Source of the DNA: an uncultured Muribaculaceae bacterium
Lineage (GTDB): Bacteria > Bacteroidota > Bacteroidia > Bacteroidales > Muribaculaceae
Length of the DNA stretch: 64,000 bases
Assembly: GCA_947625935.1 (NCBI GenBank)
Contig: CANQQE010000006.1
Coordinates: 81,062-145,061, forward strand
Direction: 5' to 3'
Below the pieces are notes generated by a model, which did no database searches, had not been told where the DNA came from, and was given only the letters and a program-made list of their open reading frames with translations. The position numbers and the translations under genes are program-made. This document shows positions 27,060-36,819 of this stretch, piece by piece (the stretch's first letter is position 1; each line of letters opens with the position of its first letter).

Positions 27060-29444
27060 ATGGACAACGACAATAAAAACGATAACAACGCTGCTAAACG
27101 GCCTCGTTCCCGACATATTGTGAGACTGATGTGGACCGGTTTCGGTCTATTGTGCGCCGTGGCTATCGTAACCTTGGTGATGATTTACAATGGGATGATC
27201 GGATATATGCCACCGGTCGAGGAGTTAAAGAACCCAAGCGATAAGTTCGCATCCGTCATATACTCGGCAGACGGAGAAGAAATGGGACGCTATTTTCGTA
27301 ACACGGGCAATAGGGTTTTCGCTGATTTCGATAAGATTTCACATCATGTAGTCGACGCCCTGATAGCGACTGAAGACTCCAGATATCTCGACCACTCAGG
27401 CATCGACATGAGAGCTATGGCTCGCGTGTTTTTCAAGACGCTCCTGATGGGGCACAAAAACGCCGGCGGCGGATCGACTCTTACACAGCAGCTTGCCAAG
27501 CAGCTCTACTCCCCTCAATCCGAAAATTTCATGGAGAGAGCGCTTCAGAAACCGATTGAGTGGATGATCGCCGTGAAACTCGAACGTCTTTACTCTAAAG
27601 AGGAAATAATCAGAATGTACCTCAACCAATTTGATTTCCTATACAATGCGGTGGGAATCAAATCGGCAGCCTACGTCTATTTCGGCAAAGACCCCAAAGA
27701 TCTTAACATTGAGGAGGCTGCCACACTCGTGGGGATGGTGAAAAACCCCGCTTACTACAATCCCGTGCGTCACAACGAGCGCACTCGTCAACGTCGTAAC
27801 GTCGTCTTTGAACAGATGTTCAAAGCCGGGAAAATAAACAAAGCGCAGCTCGACTCACTCTCGCAGCTTCCGCTGAAACTGACATTCCATCGTGTTGACC
27901 ATAAAGACGGCATTGCGCCCTACTTCCGCGAGGAGTTGCGACGGGTTCTGACGGCTAAAAAGCCCGATAAAAGCGATTACCGGGGATGGGAGCACCAAAA
28001 ATACGTCGATGATTCAATAGCATGGGAAAACAACCCGCTGTATGGATGGATTGAAAAAAATCCACGGCCCGACGGGTCTAAATATGACATCTACACCGAT
28101 GGCTTAAAAATACACACCTCTATCGACTCGCGTATGCAACGCTACGCCGAGGAAGCCGTGGAGGAACACATGAAAGGACTGCAAAAAAGTTTCTTCCGCG
28201 AAAAGCGCGGAGTGAAAGGCGCGCCCTACACCACCAACCGCTCCGAGCTGTCAGAAAAACAGCTCTACGCAATCATCGACCGATCGATAAAGCAAACCGA
28301 CCGCTACCGTACAATGAGCAAGGCCGGCCATAGTCACGATGAGATTATGAGGGCATTCAACACCCCGGCAGAAATGAACGTGTTCACCTACGATGGTGTA
28401 GTCGACACAGTCATGACACCTCGCGATTCTCTTCTTTACCAAAAACACTTCCTGCGCACGGGATTCATGTCGATGGATCCAAAAAACGGACAAGTCAAGG
28501 CATATGTCGGAGGTCCCAACTTCTCATTCTTCCAGTATGACATGGTATCCACAGGCCGGCGCCAGATCGGATCTACGATTAAACCGTTCCTGTACACATA
28601 TGCCATGGAAGAAGGGTTCACGCCATGCGACGTGATGCTCAATGCACAGCCGACGATTCTTGACGAGGCCGGGCGGCCTTGGTCTCCACGAAACTCAGGT
28701 AGCGCGCGTATCGGCGAGATGGTCGATTTGCGATGGGCATTAACTAATTCTAACAACTGGATTTCAGCCCGCCTAATGGATGAGCTTAACCCGGCCACCC
28801 TCGTCAGAAATATGCACAATTTCGGCATAACCAATGAACTGCCAGCGGTTAAATCGCTCTGTCTCGGGCCGTGCGATGTTTCTGTAAAAGAGATGGTGAC
28901 CGCCTACTCAGCATTTTCCAACAAAGGAATGCGTGTCGATCCGATATTCGTAACCTCAATTACCGATGCCAACGGCAACGTACTCGCTGAGTTCTCGCCT
29001 CGCCACACCGAAGTTATCGGCGAAAAAGCCTATTACCGCATATTATCGATATTGCTAAATGTGGTAGACAGCGGTACCGGTAACCGACTCCGTCGGGCAC
29101 CGTTCAACATCACGGCCGAAATGGGTGGTAAAACAGGAACCACTAACTCCAACTCCGACGGTTGGTTCATGGGCTTCACCCCCGACCTCGTTTCAGGCGT
29201 ATGGGTTGGCGGTGAGGAACGCTACATACACTTCAACAGCATGGCTCAAGGCCAAGGCGCGTCAATGGCACTCCCGATTTACGGGCGATATATCTCAAAG
29301 GTTTATAAAGACCCCTCCCTACCCTATTCTCAGGATAGCAAATTCACATTCCCCGAAGGATTAAACCTGTGCGAAAAAGAATTTTACGGCGAGTATGACA
29401 CCCCCGCCGAAGTCGTTGAATCAATAGAAGGGGCGTTTGATTGA
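27060..29444 (+). CDS. Class A penicillin-binding protein (bifunctional transglycosylase/transpeptidase, PBP1A type)
   Basis: Peptidoglycan synthase of 794 residues anchored by one N-terminal helix (about 22-48) with the bulk in the periplasm. The GT51 glycosyltransferase domain has catalytic E105 in ATEDSRYLDHSG and the motif GGSTLTQQLAKQL. The transpeptidase domain has S505-T-I-K508, S564-N-N566 and K691-T-G-T694. All catalytic residues are present. An inserted linker around residues 385-470 is rich in charged residues. It is transcribed alone from its own -7 box and ends inside its terminator stem. Confidence 0.95.
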   Translation: MDNDNKNDNNAAKRPRSRHIVRLMWTGFGLLCAVAIVTLVMIYNGMIGYMPPVEELKNPSDKFASVIYSADGEEMGRYFRNTGNRVFADFDKISHHVVDALIATEDSRYLDHSGIDMRAMARVFFKTLLMGHKNAGGGSTLTQQLAKQLYSPQSENFMERALQKPIEWMIAVKLERLYSKEEIIRMYLNQFDFLYNAVGIKSAAYVYFGKDPKDLNIEEAATLVGMVKNPAYYNPVRHNERTRQRRNVVFEQMFKAGKINKAQLDSLSQLPLKLTFHRVDHKDGIAPYFREELRRVLTAKKPDKSDYRGWEHQKYVDDSIAWENNPLYGWIEKNPRPDGSKYDIYTDGLKIHTSIDSRMQRYAEEAVEEHMKGLQKSFFREKRGVKGAPYTTNRSELSEKQLYAIIDRSIKQTDRYRTMSKAGHSHDEIMRAFNTPAEMNVFTYDGVVDTVMTPRDSLLYQKHFLRTGFMSMDPKNGQVKAYVGGPNFSFFQYDMVSTGRRQIGSTIKPFLYTYAMEEGFTPCDVMLNAQPTILDEAGRPWSPRNSGSARIGEMVDLRWALTNSNNWISARLMDELNPATLVRNMHNFGITNELPAVKSLCLGPCDVSVKEMVTAYSAFSNKGMRVDPIFVTSITDANGNVLAEFSPRHTEVIGEKAYYRILSILLNVVDSGTGNRLRRAPFNITAEMGGKTGTTNSNSDGWFMGFTPDLVSGVWVGGEERYIHFNSMAQGQGASMALPIYGRYISKVYKDPSLPYSQDSKFTFPEGLNLCEKEFYGEYDTPAEVVESIEGAFD

Positions 29445-29475
29445 CGCCCCTTCTATTGATTTGTCTATGTTTTAG
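29419..29475 (+). terminator. Terminator of the PBP1A gene, overlapping its last codons
   Basis: Perfect 18-bp stem (29419-29436 and 29444-29461, arm opening AATCAATAGAAGG) with a 7-base loop, then TTGTCTATGTTTT. The left arm is coding sequence and the stop codon lies at the loop. Confidence 0.8.
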
Positions 29476-29517
29476 GGAATAAACCGACTTACATTCTAAG
29501 AAACAAGTCCGTTTAAA

Positions 29518-29733
29518 TTATTGCTCTTTAAGGTCACGCTCCCGTTCACGACGCAGACGCTCGCGCCGTTTCAGATTGAAGTGCAGCATTACAATAACGC
29601 ATAGCGTGACGGCTATGATACCGAAATAGTAAAAAGCCGAATACTCACCCGAAGCATAGCCTGAATAACCAATATAGCTCATAACGCCAAGATATATGAG
29701 CAATACAATCGGGATAACTGTGGATTTTTTCAT
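29518..29733 (-). CDS. Small two-helix membrane protein, unknown function
   Basis: 71 residues with two hydrophobic segments (about 5-25 and 37-55) and a strongly basic/acidic tail rich in R and E (R-R-E-R-L-R-R-E-R-E-R). It lies 37 bp downstream of the RNase D-like gene on the same strand and is probably co-transcribed. Similar small proteins are common in Bacteroidales, but no function is known to me. Confidence 0.65.
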   Translation of the reverse strand: MKKSTVIPIVLLIYLGVMSYIGYSGYASGEYSAFYYFGIIAVTLCVIVMLHFNLKRRERLRRERERDLKEQ

Positions 29734-29770
29734 GGATTATGTGGTATTTGATATTCTGTTTTTTGAGGCG

Positions 29771-30409
29771 TCAGGACTCAACCATATCCGCATGGACCTT
29801 GTAAGGCAATGCGTCAGGGTCAAAAAGCCCCCGTTTGAGATAATTGTAGATACGCAAGCAAGCCCAGGCATCAATAGAGGCGTAACTTTGCTGGCTGTCA
29901 GACAGAGAAGCGGCCTCCCAGTTCGACAACCGTTGCGATTTTGATATGCGTTCGTTAAATATGATGCCGTAAATCTTCTGTAGACTTATGTCACTGATGC
30001 CATACTCCTTGACAAGCGATTGCAGGTCGATGAACCCGTCAGGATTAAACTCGGCGCCACGGTGAAGCACATGGAAATCGTCATGCAATGACAAGCCTAT
30101 TTTCTTCACTGAACTGTCCTCTATAAACTCACGCAACTCATCGATAAAACCGAGTTTTTTGAGTCTGAAAAGATAACAACGGTCTAACGTCGAAACCTGT
30201 ATCAAAGCGACTGAATTTGATTGCCCTTTCCTGAACGAAGGTTTGGTTTCGGTATCAAACCCTACAACCGACTCTTTTCTCAAGACCGACAATGCCTCAT
30301 TAGCCGCTTCAACAGTGTCAACAACAGTAATCTGTCCCGGAAATACCACCGTGGGTAATCCCGAAAGCTGCTCCTTGCTTATCGATATGTAAAATTCACG
30401 TTGATTCAT
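29771..30409 (-). CDS. 3'-5' exonuclease, RNase D-like DEDDy family
   Basis: 212-residue single-domain exonuclease. Metal ligands D52 and E54 (GFDTETKP), D110 or D111 (LSLHDDFHVL) and D180 with Y176 (SYASIDAW) form the DEDDy set. It lacks the HRDC domains of full RNase D, resembling the 3'-5' exonuclease domain proteins found throughout Bacteroidetes. RNA or DNA preference is unknown. An inverted repeat overlapping a possible promoter lies about 105-125 bases upstream. Confidence 0.9.
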   Translation of the reverse strand: MNQREFYISISKEQLSGLPTVVFPGQITVVDTVEAANEALSVLRKESVVGFDTETKPSFRKGQSNSVALIQVSTLDRCYLFRLKKLGFIDELREFIEDSSVKKIGLSLHDDFHVLHRGAEFNPDGFIDLQSLVKEYGISDISLQKIYGIIFNERISKSQRLSNWEAASLSDSQQSYASIDAWACLRIYNYLKRGLFDPDALPYKVHADMVES

Positions 30410-30512
30410 CGGTCATACTTCATTTAATGGCAACTGCCACAACACAACCAACGCAGCACGCTGCCCGATGATTTACTGTTGCACGGCAGGACGGTTTTCC
30501 AAACCATCCAAT

Positions 30513-30536
30513 CAGATTGTAAAATTAGACAATCTG
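30513..30536 (-). promoter_or_regulatory. Inverted repeat over a possible promoter of the exonuclease gene
   Basis: CAGATTGT and ACAATCTG (30513-30520, 30529-30536) flank 8 bases. On the minus strand the spacer region includes TAATTTTA, one mismatch from TAnnTTTG. The arrangement suits a dimeric repressor site. It has no T-run, so it is a poor terminator for bioD. Confidence 0.4.
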
Positions 30537-30606
30537 CCGATAACATCCAAAATTTAACATAATTTTTAGACTAATTCACAGCTCGACTGATATCCATTTC
30601 GACCTT

Positions 30607-31245
30607 TCAGATATTGGCGGGGGCAAACAGCATCGGAACCCCCGGGAAATTTTTGCGCATATAGCGTTCCAGATATTCCCGGGTCTCTTTGGCGATAATC
30701 TCGTCATTGTCGAAATGCCGGTTGTAAATTAGCGAGTGAAGCTGCATACCGCGTGATCTCAATGCCTCCAACGACAGCAGTGTGTGGTTGATTGACCCGA
30801 GCTTCCCGTTGGTGACCAAAGCGACAGGAAGACGGCGCGTCATCGGGTAGTCTATCGTCAGCACATCCTCGCTAAGCGGCACCATCAGACCTCCGGCACC
30901 CTCAACAAGCACAATATCATAAAGCGATTCCAATTTCCGGGTCGCGGCATCGATTATATCGAGGTCTATGCGGCCTCCGTCGATAATCGCGGCAAGATGG
31001 GGCGATGCGGGATAGCTGAAGATTATCGGCGCGGTGGTGTGGTCGATATCGACATCCTGCATAGGAACACCCATGATGCGGCGATGCACTTCTATATCCT
31101 CGGAATACTCATGATTCCCGGTCTGCACAGGCTTTTCGGTAATGACCGACAAACCCTTCTCCATATATTGTCGCGCTAACCAGCCGGTCACATACGATTT
31201 TCCGGCATCTGTATCTATTCCTGAGATGAAAATGGTTTGTTTCAT
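30607..31245 (-). CDS. bioD: Dethiobiotin synthase
   Basis: ATP-dependent carboxylase that closes the ureido ring of dethiobiotin from 7,8-diaminopelargonate and CO2. The 212-residue protein has the P-loop G-I-D-T-D-A-G-K-S (9-17), the substrate lysine region around TEKPVQTG, and the second-site motif VEGAGGLMVP. It is the last gene of the biotin operon, overlapping the bioGC stop by 4 bp. bioB is not in the window. Confidence 0.95.
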   Translation of the reverse strand: MKQTIFISGIDTDAGKSYVTGWLARQYMEKGLSVITEKPVQTGNHEYSEDIEVHRRIMGVPMQDVDIDHTTAPIIFSYPASPHLAAIIDGGRIDLDIIDAATRKLESLYDIVLVEGAGGLMVPLSEDVLTIDYPMTRRLPVALVTNGKLGSINHTLLSLEALRSRGMQLHSLIYNRHFDNDEIIAKETREYLERYMRKNFPGVPMLFAPANI

Positions 31246-32639
31246 AAATTGGTTTTCTTCTTAGCTATTATATATATCGGCTGATAGGTCAACGGGTAAC
31301 GCTCCGACTCATTAGCCGGATAATCAGTCAACAGACGGCGCAACTCGCCCACCGGTCTGGGACGGCGGTGGATTGCATTCACTCCGGTGAGTTTTATGTG
31401 GGTCAACGCATCTGCGGGAGATGCGAACTCAAGGCTCAGAAATTCCTGTTCATGGCCCGTCACCTCCCAACCATCGGCAAACATCGACAGGAGCGACTCC
31501 TCGGTCGGATAAGAGGGCAATGGCAAACCGAGATTGCGCAACTCGCCAAACGTTGATGGGCCATAGGTCGATATTACCAGCTCGCCGCCCGCTCGAAGCA
31601 CCCTGTGGCACTCATCGATGAACCGCGGCAAAGCGTTAAACCACTGCACGGTCGACGACGACACGATACAGTCGGCCGACTCGTCAGGCTGCAACGACAT
31701 GGCACGTTCCGCATCACACACTCGAGTTTCTGCCTCTACCGACTCGGCTATATCCTGATCGATATCAGCGATATCCCATAATTTCAACGATTTAAGCGTC
31801 ACAACGGGGGCATAGCATCGAGTGAAGAAACCGTTTCCCGCGCCCGATTCTATTATATCAAGAGGCCGGTCAACAGCCGGGGACCACAATTTGAACAAAT
31901 GGTCGGCGACATGGGCTTGAACCCGCCCCTCTGACACATAACTCGACCTGCGTTCCTTAAATCTCGACGCAACGAGATCTTTATCAACGATATAGCAATC
32001 AAAGATTTTCTGCCAATCCGGCAAATGCCCCATTTCATTCCAAACCTCTACTATAGTCCCGGATGGCCACGCAGCTTTTTGGTTTGCCGGGGGAAATATA
32101 GCGTCATTGCCCCCCACCAACGCCGATGACCATTTCCAATGGGCCGGTAATCGTTTGACTGCCCGACCGCCTATCAACGAAAGCTCCTCGACCAATTCAG
32201 GCAATTCACGTTCCGGCAACTCGGCTTTATGTCTGTTAAAAACCGCTGCCGAACCACACATTCGGCGATAGAATTTCATCAAATTTTGCGGGTTAAGCCC
32301 TTTCAAAGTCCCGGAGAATATCTCCGTCGGGATGCCGAAACGGTCATCCACCGGAGTCAACGTCCCATTGACAGCAAGACACCCTACTATCGGGAGCGTG
32401 CTGTCGGCAAGCACACGCGTGGCTTCAAGCACACCCATCGACCAGCCTATCAGATACAGTTCGTCATAGTCCGACAATTCCGACTCATCAAAATCCTCGT
32501 CACGATAATCCCAAAACACGACAATATCGTATCCCGGTTTCGACAATCCACCGAACATGGATGCGCCGCACCCCCACCCGGCAAAGAGCATTATAGCCCG
32601 GCGGTTTTCGCTACTGCGGCTTACCCACGACGACTTCAT
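31242..32639 (-). CDS. bioGC: Fused BioG-BioC: pimeloyl-ACP methyl ester esterase plus malonyl-ACP O-methyltransferase
   Basis: 465-residue fusion handling both ends of the methyl-masking trick in pimelate synthesis. Residues 1 to about 215 are a DUF452/BioG alpha/beta-hydrolase: nucleophile S67 in G-W-S-M-G, with D179 (GNDAIFPP) and H205 (MGHLP) completing the triad. Residues about 225-465 are a class I SAM methyltransferase with the glycine motif E-S-G-A-G-N-G (264-270) and the post-I region SSSTVQWF. One half adds the methyl ester that lets malonyl-ACP enter fatty-acid elongation; the other removes it from pimeloyl-ACP. It overlaps bioF by 4 bp. Confidence 0.9.
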   Translation of the reverse strand: MKSSWVSRSSENRRAIMLFAGWGCGASMFGGLSKPGYDIVVFWDYRDEDFDESELSDYDELYLIGWSMGVLEATRVLADSTLPIVGCLAVNGTLTPVDDRFGIPTEIFSGTLKGLNPQNLMKFYRRMCGSAAVFNRHKAELPERELPELVEELSLIGGRAVKRLPAHWKWSSALVGGNDAIFPPANQKAAWPSGTIVEVWNEMGHLPDWQKIFDCYIVDKDLVASRFKERRSSYVSEGRVQAHVADHLFKLWSPAVDRPLDIIESGAGNGFFTRCYAPVVTLKSLKLWDIADIDQDIAESVEAETRVCDAERAMSLQPDESADCIVSSSTVQWFNALPRFIDECHRVLRAGGELVISTYGPSTFGELRNLGLPLPSYPTEESLLSMFADGWEVTGHEQEFLSLEFASPADALTHIKLTGVNAIHRRPRPVGELRRLLTDYPANESERYPLTYQPIYIIAKKKTNL

Positions 32640-33778
32640 AAGGCAATTCTTTTTAAAGCATTATCGAGATTGGCGATATCGTCCATCGACATCGACGCGC
32701 TCAGGCTGAACCTGAGCCTTTCGGTGCCTGGCGGTACGGTGGGAGTGCGTATGGGCAGTACTTTAAACCCAGCATCAGCCAAGTGTTTCGACAGTTCAAC
32801 CGCCTTCACGGCATCGCCAACTATCAATGGTTGTATATGCGAGGCCACAGTGGCATTCGGTTGGTAAGCTGACAAAATATTTTTCAGGGATTGGCCAAGG
32901 CGTGACAGAAGTTCGCGGCGGTCGTCCATAGCTACCACCCGGTCCAACACCCACCGCGTCCATGCACAGCAGATTGGAGGTAACGCTGTCGAGAAAATAA
33001 AACTGCGCGCGGTGTTAACAGCAAAATCCCTGACAAGAGTAGATGTGACGCAAAATGCCCCATATGAGCCTATTGCCTTCCCGAATGTGCCGACAACGAC
33101 ATCCACCTCACCCCGCTCGGCTGTCCGACATTCACGGTAATACCGCTCAACAAGCCCTAAACCATTCGGTCCCAAAACGCCGAAACTGTGGGCTTCGTCA
33201 ATGTAAAGCATCACTTTTGGATAACGCCGTTTCAACGCAACGAGATTGGCTATGTCTGCCATATCTCCATCCATGCTGTAGACACCTTCCGCTACCACCA
33301 AGAATCGGTCATAGTGGTCATAATATCGCTTGAGCAATGTTTCAAGATGGTTGTAGTCATTATGCCTGAACCGAGAGAATGTCGAGCGCGAAAGCACGAT
33401 ACCGTCTATGATACTCGCATGAACCAACCTGTCGGCAAGCACCATCGCGGATTTGTCACAGAGCGATGACACCATACCGGTATTGGCATGATAGCCCGAA
33501 TTGAACAACAGAACCTGACCCCGGTATAATTCCGATAATTTTGATTCGAGATGGGCATATTCATCCTGCCGCGAAGCGAGCAAACGGGAGGCCGATGAAG
33601 TAAGCGGCGACATACGTCTGTCGACACTATTCATAAATTCAAGCTGCAACGAGCGGTCAGCAGCTATCCCAAGATAATCGTTCGTGGAAAAATCGACCCC
33701 GTCATATGCACCGGCGACAGGAATACTTCTGTAATTACCCGACTTCTTCAGCCGGTCAAGCGCGTCTTCTAAATCCAT
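32636..33778 (-). CDS. bioF: 8-amino-7-oxononanoate synthase
   Basis: PLP enzyme that condenses pimeloyl-ACP with L-alanine. The 380-residue protein shows the alpha-oxoamine synthase pattern: glycine-rich N-S-G-Y-H-A-N (93-99), cofactor-contact D-E-A-H-S (194-198) and Schiff-base lysine K234 in TFGKAIGSYG. It is 6 bp downstream of bioA and overlaps bioGC by 4 bp. Related family members (KBL, SPT) are less likely given the biotin context. Confidence 0.94.
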   Translation of the reverse strand: MDLEDALDRLKKSGNYRSIPVAGAYDGVDFSTNDYLGIAADRSLQLEFMNSVDRRMSPLTSSASRLLASRQDEYAHLESKLSELYRGQVLLFNSGYHANTGMVSSLCDKSAMVLADRLVHASIIDGIVLSRSTFSRFRHNDYNHLETLLKRYYDHYDRFLVVAEGVYSMDGDMADIANLVALKRRYPKVMLYIDEAHSFGVLGPNGLGLVERYYRECRTAERGEVDVVVGTFGKAIGSYGAFCVTSTLVRDFAVNTARSFIFSTALPPICCAWTRWVLDRVVAMDDRRELLSRLGQSLKNILSAYQPNATVASHIQPLIVGDAVKAVELSKHLADAGFKVLPIRTPTVPPGTERLRFSLSASMSMDDIANLDNALKRIAL

Positions 33779-33784
33779 AAGCCA

Positions 33785-35083
33785 TCAGTAGATTATGTCA
33801 ATCATTTTCGCTATAAGCTCCTGAAGCTCATCATCGCTTATGATATAAGGTGGCATGATATACACTAATCGCCCGAACGGTCTGACCCATATTCCCGCGG
33901 CCACACATCTCTTTTGAAATTCACCGACATCCACAGCCTCCTTCATTTCTATGACACCTATGGTGCCGAGCGACCTGACATCCTTGACCTTGGGCGATGA
34001 CTTTGCACGCTCAAGACCTGATGCTATTATGTCATGAATGTGCGCCACCCTCGATTGCATATCCTGCGACTCCAGTAACTTCAATGACGCTATGGCTATG
34101 GCGCAGGCAAGCGGATTCCCCATGAATGTAGGGCCGTGCATCAATACACCCGCTTCCCCGTTTGATATCGTGTCGGCCACTTCTTCAGTAGTCATCACCG
34201 CACTCATAGTGAGATAACCGGCCGTAAGCCCTTTCCCGATGCACATTATGTCGGGTTCGACACCGGCGTGTTCCCATGCGAATTTTTTACCGCTCCGCCA
34301 AAAACCTGTCGCGATTTCATCAAATATCAGATAAACGCCATATTTGTCACACAGACGGCGAGCTTCGACGAGATACTGCGGATGATAGAATCGCATTCCG
34401 CCGGCACCTTGCACAATAGGTTCGAGAATCAATGCCGCGATTTCGTCGGCGTGCCCTGCGAGCGTTTGTTCCAGCGGTTCCACATCCTTCGGGTCCCATT
34501 CGTCATAGAATCCGATGGATGGCGACGGTAGAAAGAATCTTATCGGTAATGCCGACCCGAACGCTCCGTGCATACCAGTCACCGGGTCACACACGCTCAT
34601 GGCATTCCAAGTGTCGCCATGATAGCCGGATCGGATTGTGACAAAATTAGTTTTTTTGTGGGAACCTGAACGTGCTATGGCCGCCTGAATGGCCATCTTC
34701 ATTGCCACTTCTACAGCTACAGAACCTGAATCGGCATAAAAAATATTGTGCATCGAGGGGGGAGCCATCGACAGCAATAATTTACCGAGTTCCACTGCAG
34801 GCTCGTGAGTGAAGCCGCCAAACATGACGTGCGACATTTTTTCAATCTGCTCTTTGGCCGCACTGTTTATCACAGGGTGATTATATCCGTGTATGGCCGC
34901 CCACCACGACGACATACCGTCGATTAATTCCGTGCCGTCGGCGAGTTTTATGCGCACACCTCTTGCCGACTCCACTTTATAGGTCGGCAACGGGTCGAGT
35001 GTAGAGGTATATGGGTGCCACAGATGCTCGCGGTCCCACGAATCATGGAGAGAGGTAGAGTCAAAATCTTTTTTCACAGACAT
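33785..35083 (-). CDS. bioA: Adenosylmethionine-8-amino-7-oxononanoate aminotransferase
   Basis: Class III aminotransferase that makes 7,8-diaminopelargonate with SAM as the amino donor. The 432-residue protein has the N-terminal [11 protein letters not shown] segment (17-27) characteristic of BioA, the D-G-M-S-S-W-W motif (55-61), F-D-E-I-A-T-G-F (254-261) and PLP lysine K284 in IGKGLTAGY. It is the first gene of the operon. No BirA-type operator was recognised in the 52 bp before it. Confidence 0.95.
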   Translation of the reverse strand: MSVKKDFDSTSLHDSWDREHLWHPYTSTLDPLPTYKVESARGVRIKLADGTELIDGMSSWWAAIHGYNHPVINSAAKEQIEKMSHVMFGGFTHEPAVELGKLLLSMAPPSMHNIFYADSGSVAVEVAMKMAIQAAIARSGSHKKTNFVTIRSGYHGDTWNAMSVCDPVTGMHGAFGSALPIRFFLPSPSIGFYDEWDPKDVEPLEQTLAGHADEIAALILEPIVQGAGGMRFYHPQYLVEARRLCDKYGVYLIFDEIATGFWRSGKKFAWEHAGVEPDIMCIGKGLTAGYLTMSAVMTTEEVADTISNGEAGVLMHGPTFMGNPLACAIAIASLKLLESQDMQSRVAHIHDIIASGLERAKSSPKVKDVRSLGTIGVIEMKEAVDVGEFQKRCVAAGIWVRPFGRLVYIMPPYIISDDELQELIAKMIDIIY

Positions 35084-35135
35084 TGTGTTCTATTCTAAAA
35101 ACATAGAGACACCCACCGTCGCGCCAATATCCGCG

Positions 35136-36794
35136 TCACTTCACACGCAATTTCTGCCCGGCCTTGATGGAGTTCCCTTTGATATTGTTAAGTTTCTTCA
35201 ACTCGGCAACCGTTAGACCGTTGCGTTTGGCGATTTTTGTCAGATTTTCGCCCTTTTTGACAGTAACGTTGACTGGAGTTGATTTTTTCTTTGACTTTGA
35301 TTTGGCCTTCTTGTTTTTGCTGGACTTGCCCGACTTTGACGAGGGAGCCTGCGAAATCGACGACGGTTTGACCGATGCAGATTGCGTCTCGGCTATCTCT
35401 TGTGCAGCCTCAGCCGGTATCGCCTCGGCATCACTCGACGCAAGCACTTCGCCGTTATCTGAGCCCGGAACCGCCGGTGTATCCACAGCCGGGAGCTGCT
35501 GCTTGGGTACAGGCACTTTATAATATGTCACAATCTTCAGTGTCTGACCGCGTTTCGCTTTCTTGACCCCGTTGGTCTTCTTTATCGCAGCGACAGTAAC
35601 ACCGTAGCGGCGGGCAATTGACTTGAGATTCTCACCACGGCGCACTTTGTGGTATTTGACATCGCGTTTGGTGATATATTCGCCATCGGTCTGCTCCCGG
35701 AGCGATGCGAGCGATGCCGGTTCTACAGTCGTGCGGCGGGCATACATCTCGGCGTTATAGGCCAGGATGCTGTCCTCACTCATGATGTAGCAATACACCT
35801 GCTGCGATGGGAGCACGAGTGAATATGAACGTATGTCGCCGGGTATGATGTCGTGGCGGAACTGTGGATTAAGCACTCTAAGCTCCTCGACAGGAATATT
35901 CAGCACATTGGAAATCTGGTCGAAATGCACGCGTTTGCTGACGTGGATTGAATCTGTGATTATGGGACGTTTAGCCAAAGCGGGGCTGATGTTGTGTTCC
36001 TTGTAGTAGGTCATCACATAGTTTGCGGCTATGAAACAAGGCACATACCCGCGGGTTTCAGCAGGTAGATATGGATAAATGGCCCAAAAATCCTTCTGAT
36101 CGCCACCGACACGGCGCAATGCCTTGTTCACGTTGCCGGGGCCGCAGTTATAGGCCGCGATTGCGAGCGACCAGTCATTATAGATGCCATGAAGCTGTTT
36201 AAGATATTTGGCGGCAGCGTCCGACGATCTGTATGGATCGCGGCGTTCGTCTACTATTGAATTTATTTCAAGGTTCATGCCTCGGGCGGTGGGAAGCATG
36301 AACTGCCACAGGCCCGTTGCGCCTGCGCGCGACACGGCGTCAGGATTCAACGCCGACTCGATTACAGGGAGATAACGCAATTCCAGCGGCAAGCCCTCGC
36401 GTTCAAGAGCCTGCTCAAAAATCGGCATATAATACAAGCTCATGCCAAGCATATTCTCAACCAATCCGCGTTTCTTCTGAGTGTACATATTTATGTACGA
36501 CTTGACAATTTGGTTGAACGGCATCTCGATGGTGGTCGGCATTTGGCTCAGACGCTTGATATATACATCATCCGAGACCTCTACGACCGGACGCGAATCA
36601 GCCTCTTTGTCAAGATCGGTGTAGTTTTGGAGATACCAGTTCTGCATCATTTTATGGGTATCGGTCTCAAAACTTTCAGGATAGACTATAGCGTCATCAG
36701 TGATAGTGTTTTTTAACGACAGAATTGAAGGAGCTGCGGCACCGGCTATTGTCATCGCCGAAAACAGCAGGGAGAAGATTGCTTTTTTTGTCAT
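35136..36794 (-). CDS. Membrane-bound lytic transglycosylase D-like protein with two LysM domains
   Basis: Secreted murein hydrolase of 552 residues that cleaves glycan strands to 1,6-anhydro products. A signal peptide (1-21) leads to an SLT domain (about 115-290) with catalytic E146 in LPVIESALNPDAVSRAGATG, followed by W-Q-F-M and A-Y-N-C-G-P-G-N. Two LysM repeats lie at about 383-426 and 506-551, separated by a low-complexity S/K/A-rich linker. The second LysM ends the protein. It belongs to the conserved parA-parB-DUF5683-mltD block and lies 25 bp downstream of the DUF5683 gene. Confidence 0.93.
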   Translation of the reverse strand: MTKKAIFSLLFSAMTIAGAAAPSILSLKNTITDDAIVYPESFETDTHKMMQNWYLQNYTDLDKEADSRPVVEVSDDVYIKRLSQMPTTIEMPFNQIVKSYINMYTQKKRGLVENMLGMSLYYMPIFEQALEREGLPLELRYLPVIESALNPDAVSRAGATGLWQFMLPTARGMNLEINSIVDERRDPYRSSDAAAKYLKQLHGIYNDWSLAIAAYNCGPGNVNKALRRVGGDQKDFWAIYPYLPAETRGYVPCFIAANYVMTYYKEHNISPALAKRPIITDSIHVSKRVHFDQISNVLNIPVEELRVLNPQFRHDIIPGDIRSYSLVLPSQQVYCYIMSEDSILAYNAEMYARRTTVEPASLASLREQTDGEYITKRDVKYHKVRRGENLKSIARRYGVTVAAIKKTNGVKKAKRGQTLKIVTYYKVPVPKQQLPAVDTPAVPGSDNGEVLASSDAEAIPAEAAQEIAETQSASVKPSSISQAPSSKSGKSSKNKKAKSKSKKKSTPVNVTVKKGENLTKIAKRNGLTVAELKKLNNIKGNSIKAGQKLRVK

Positions 36795-36819
36795 TGCGGT
36801 TTTATGCGGATTTACAGGG

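Noticed and set aside
33785-35135. BirA operator upstream of bioA
   Set aside because: The short bioA upstream region holds no palindrome resembling known BirA or BioR sites.
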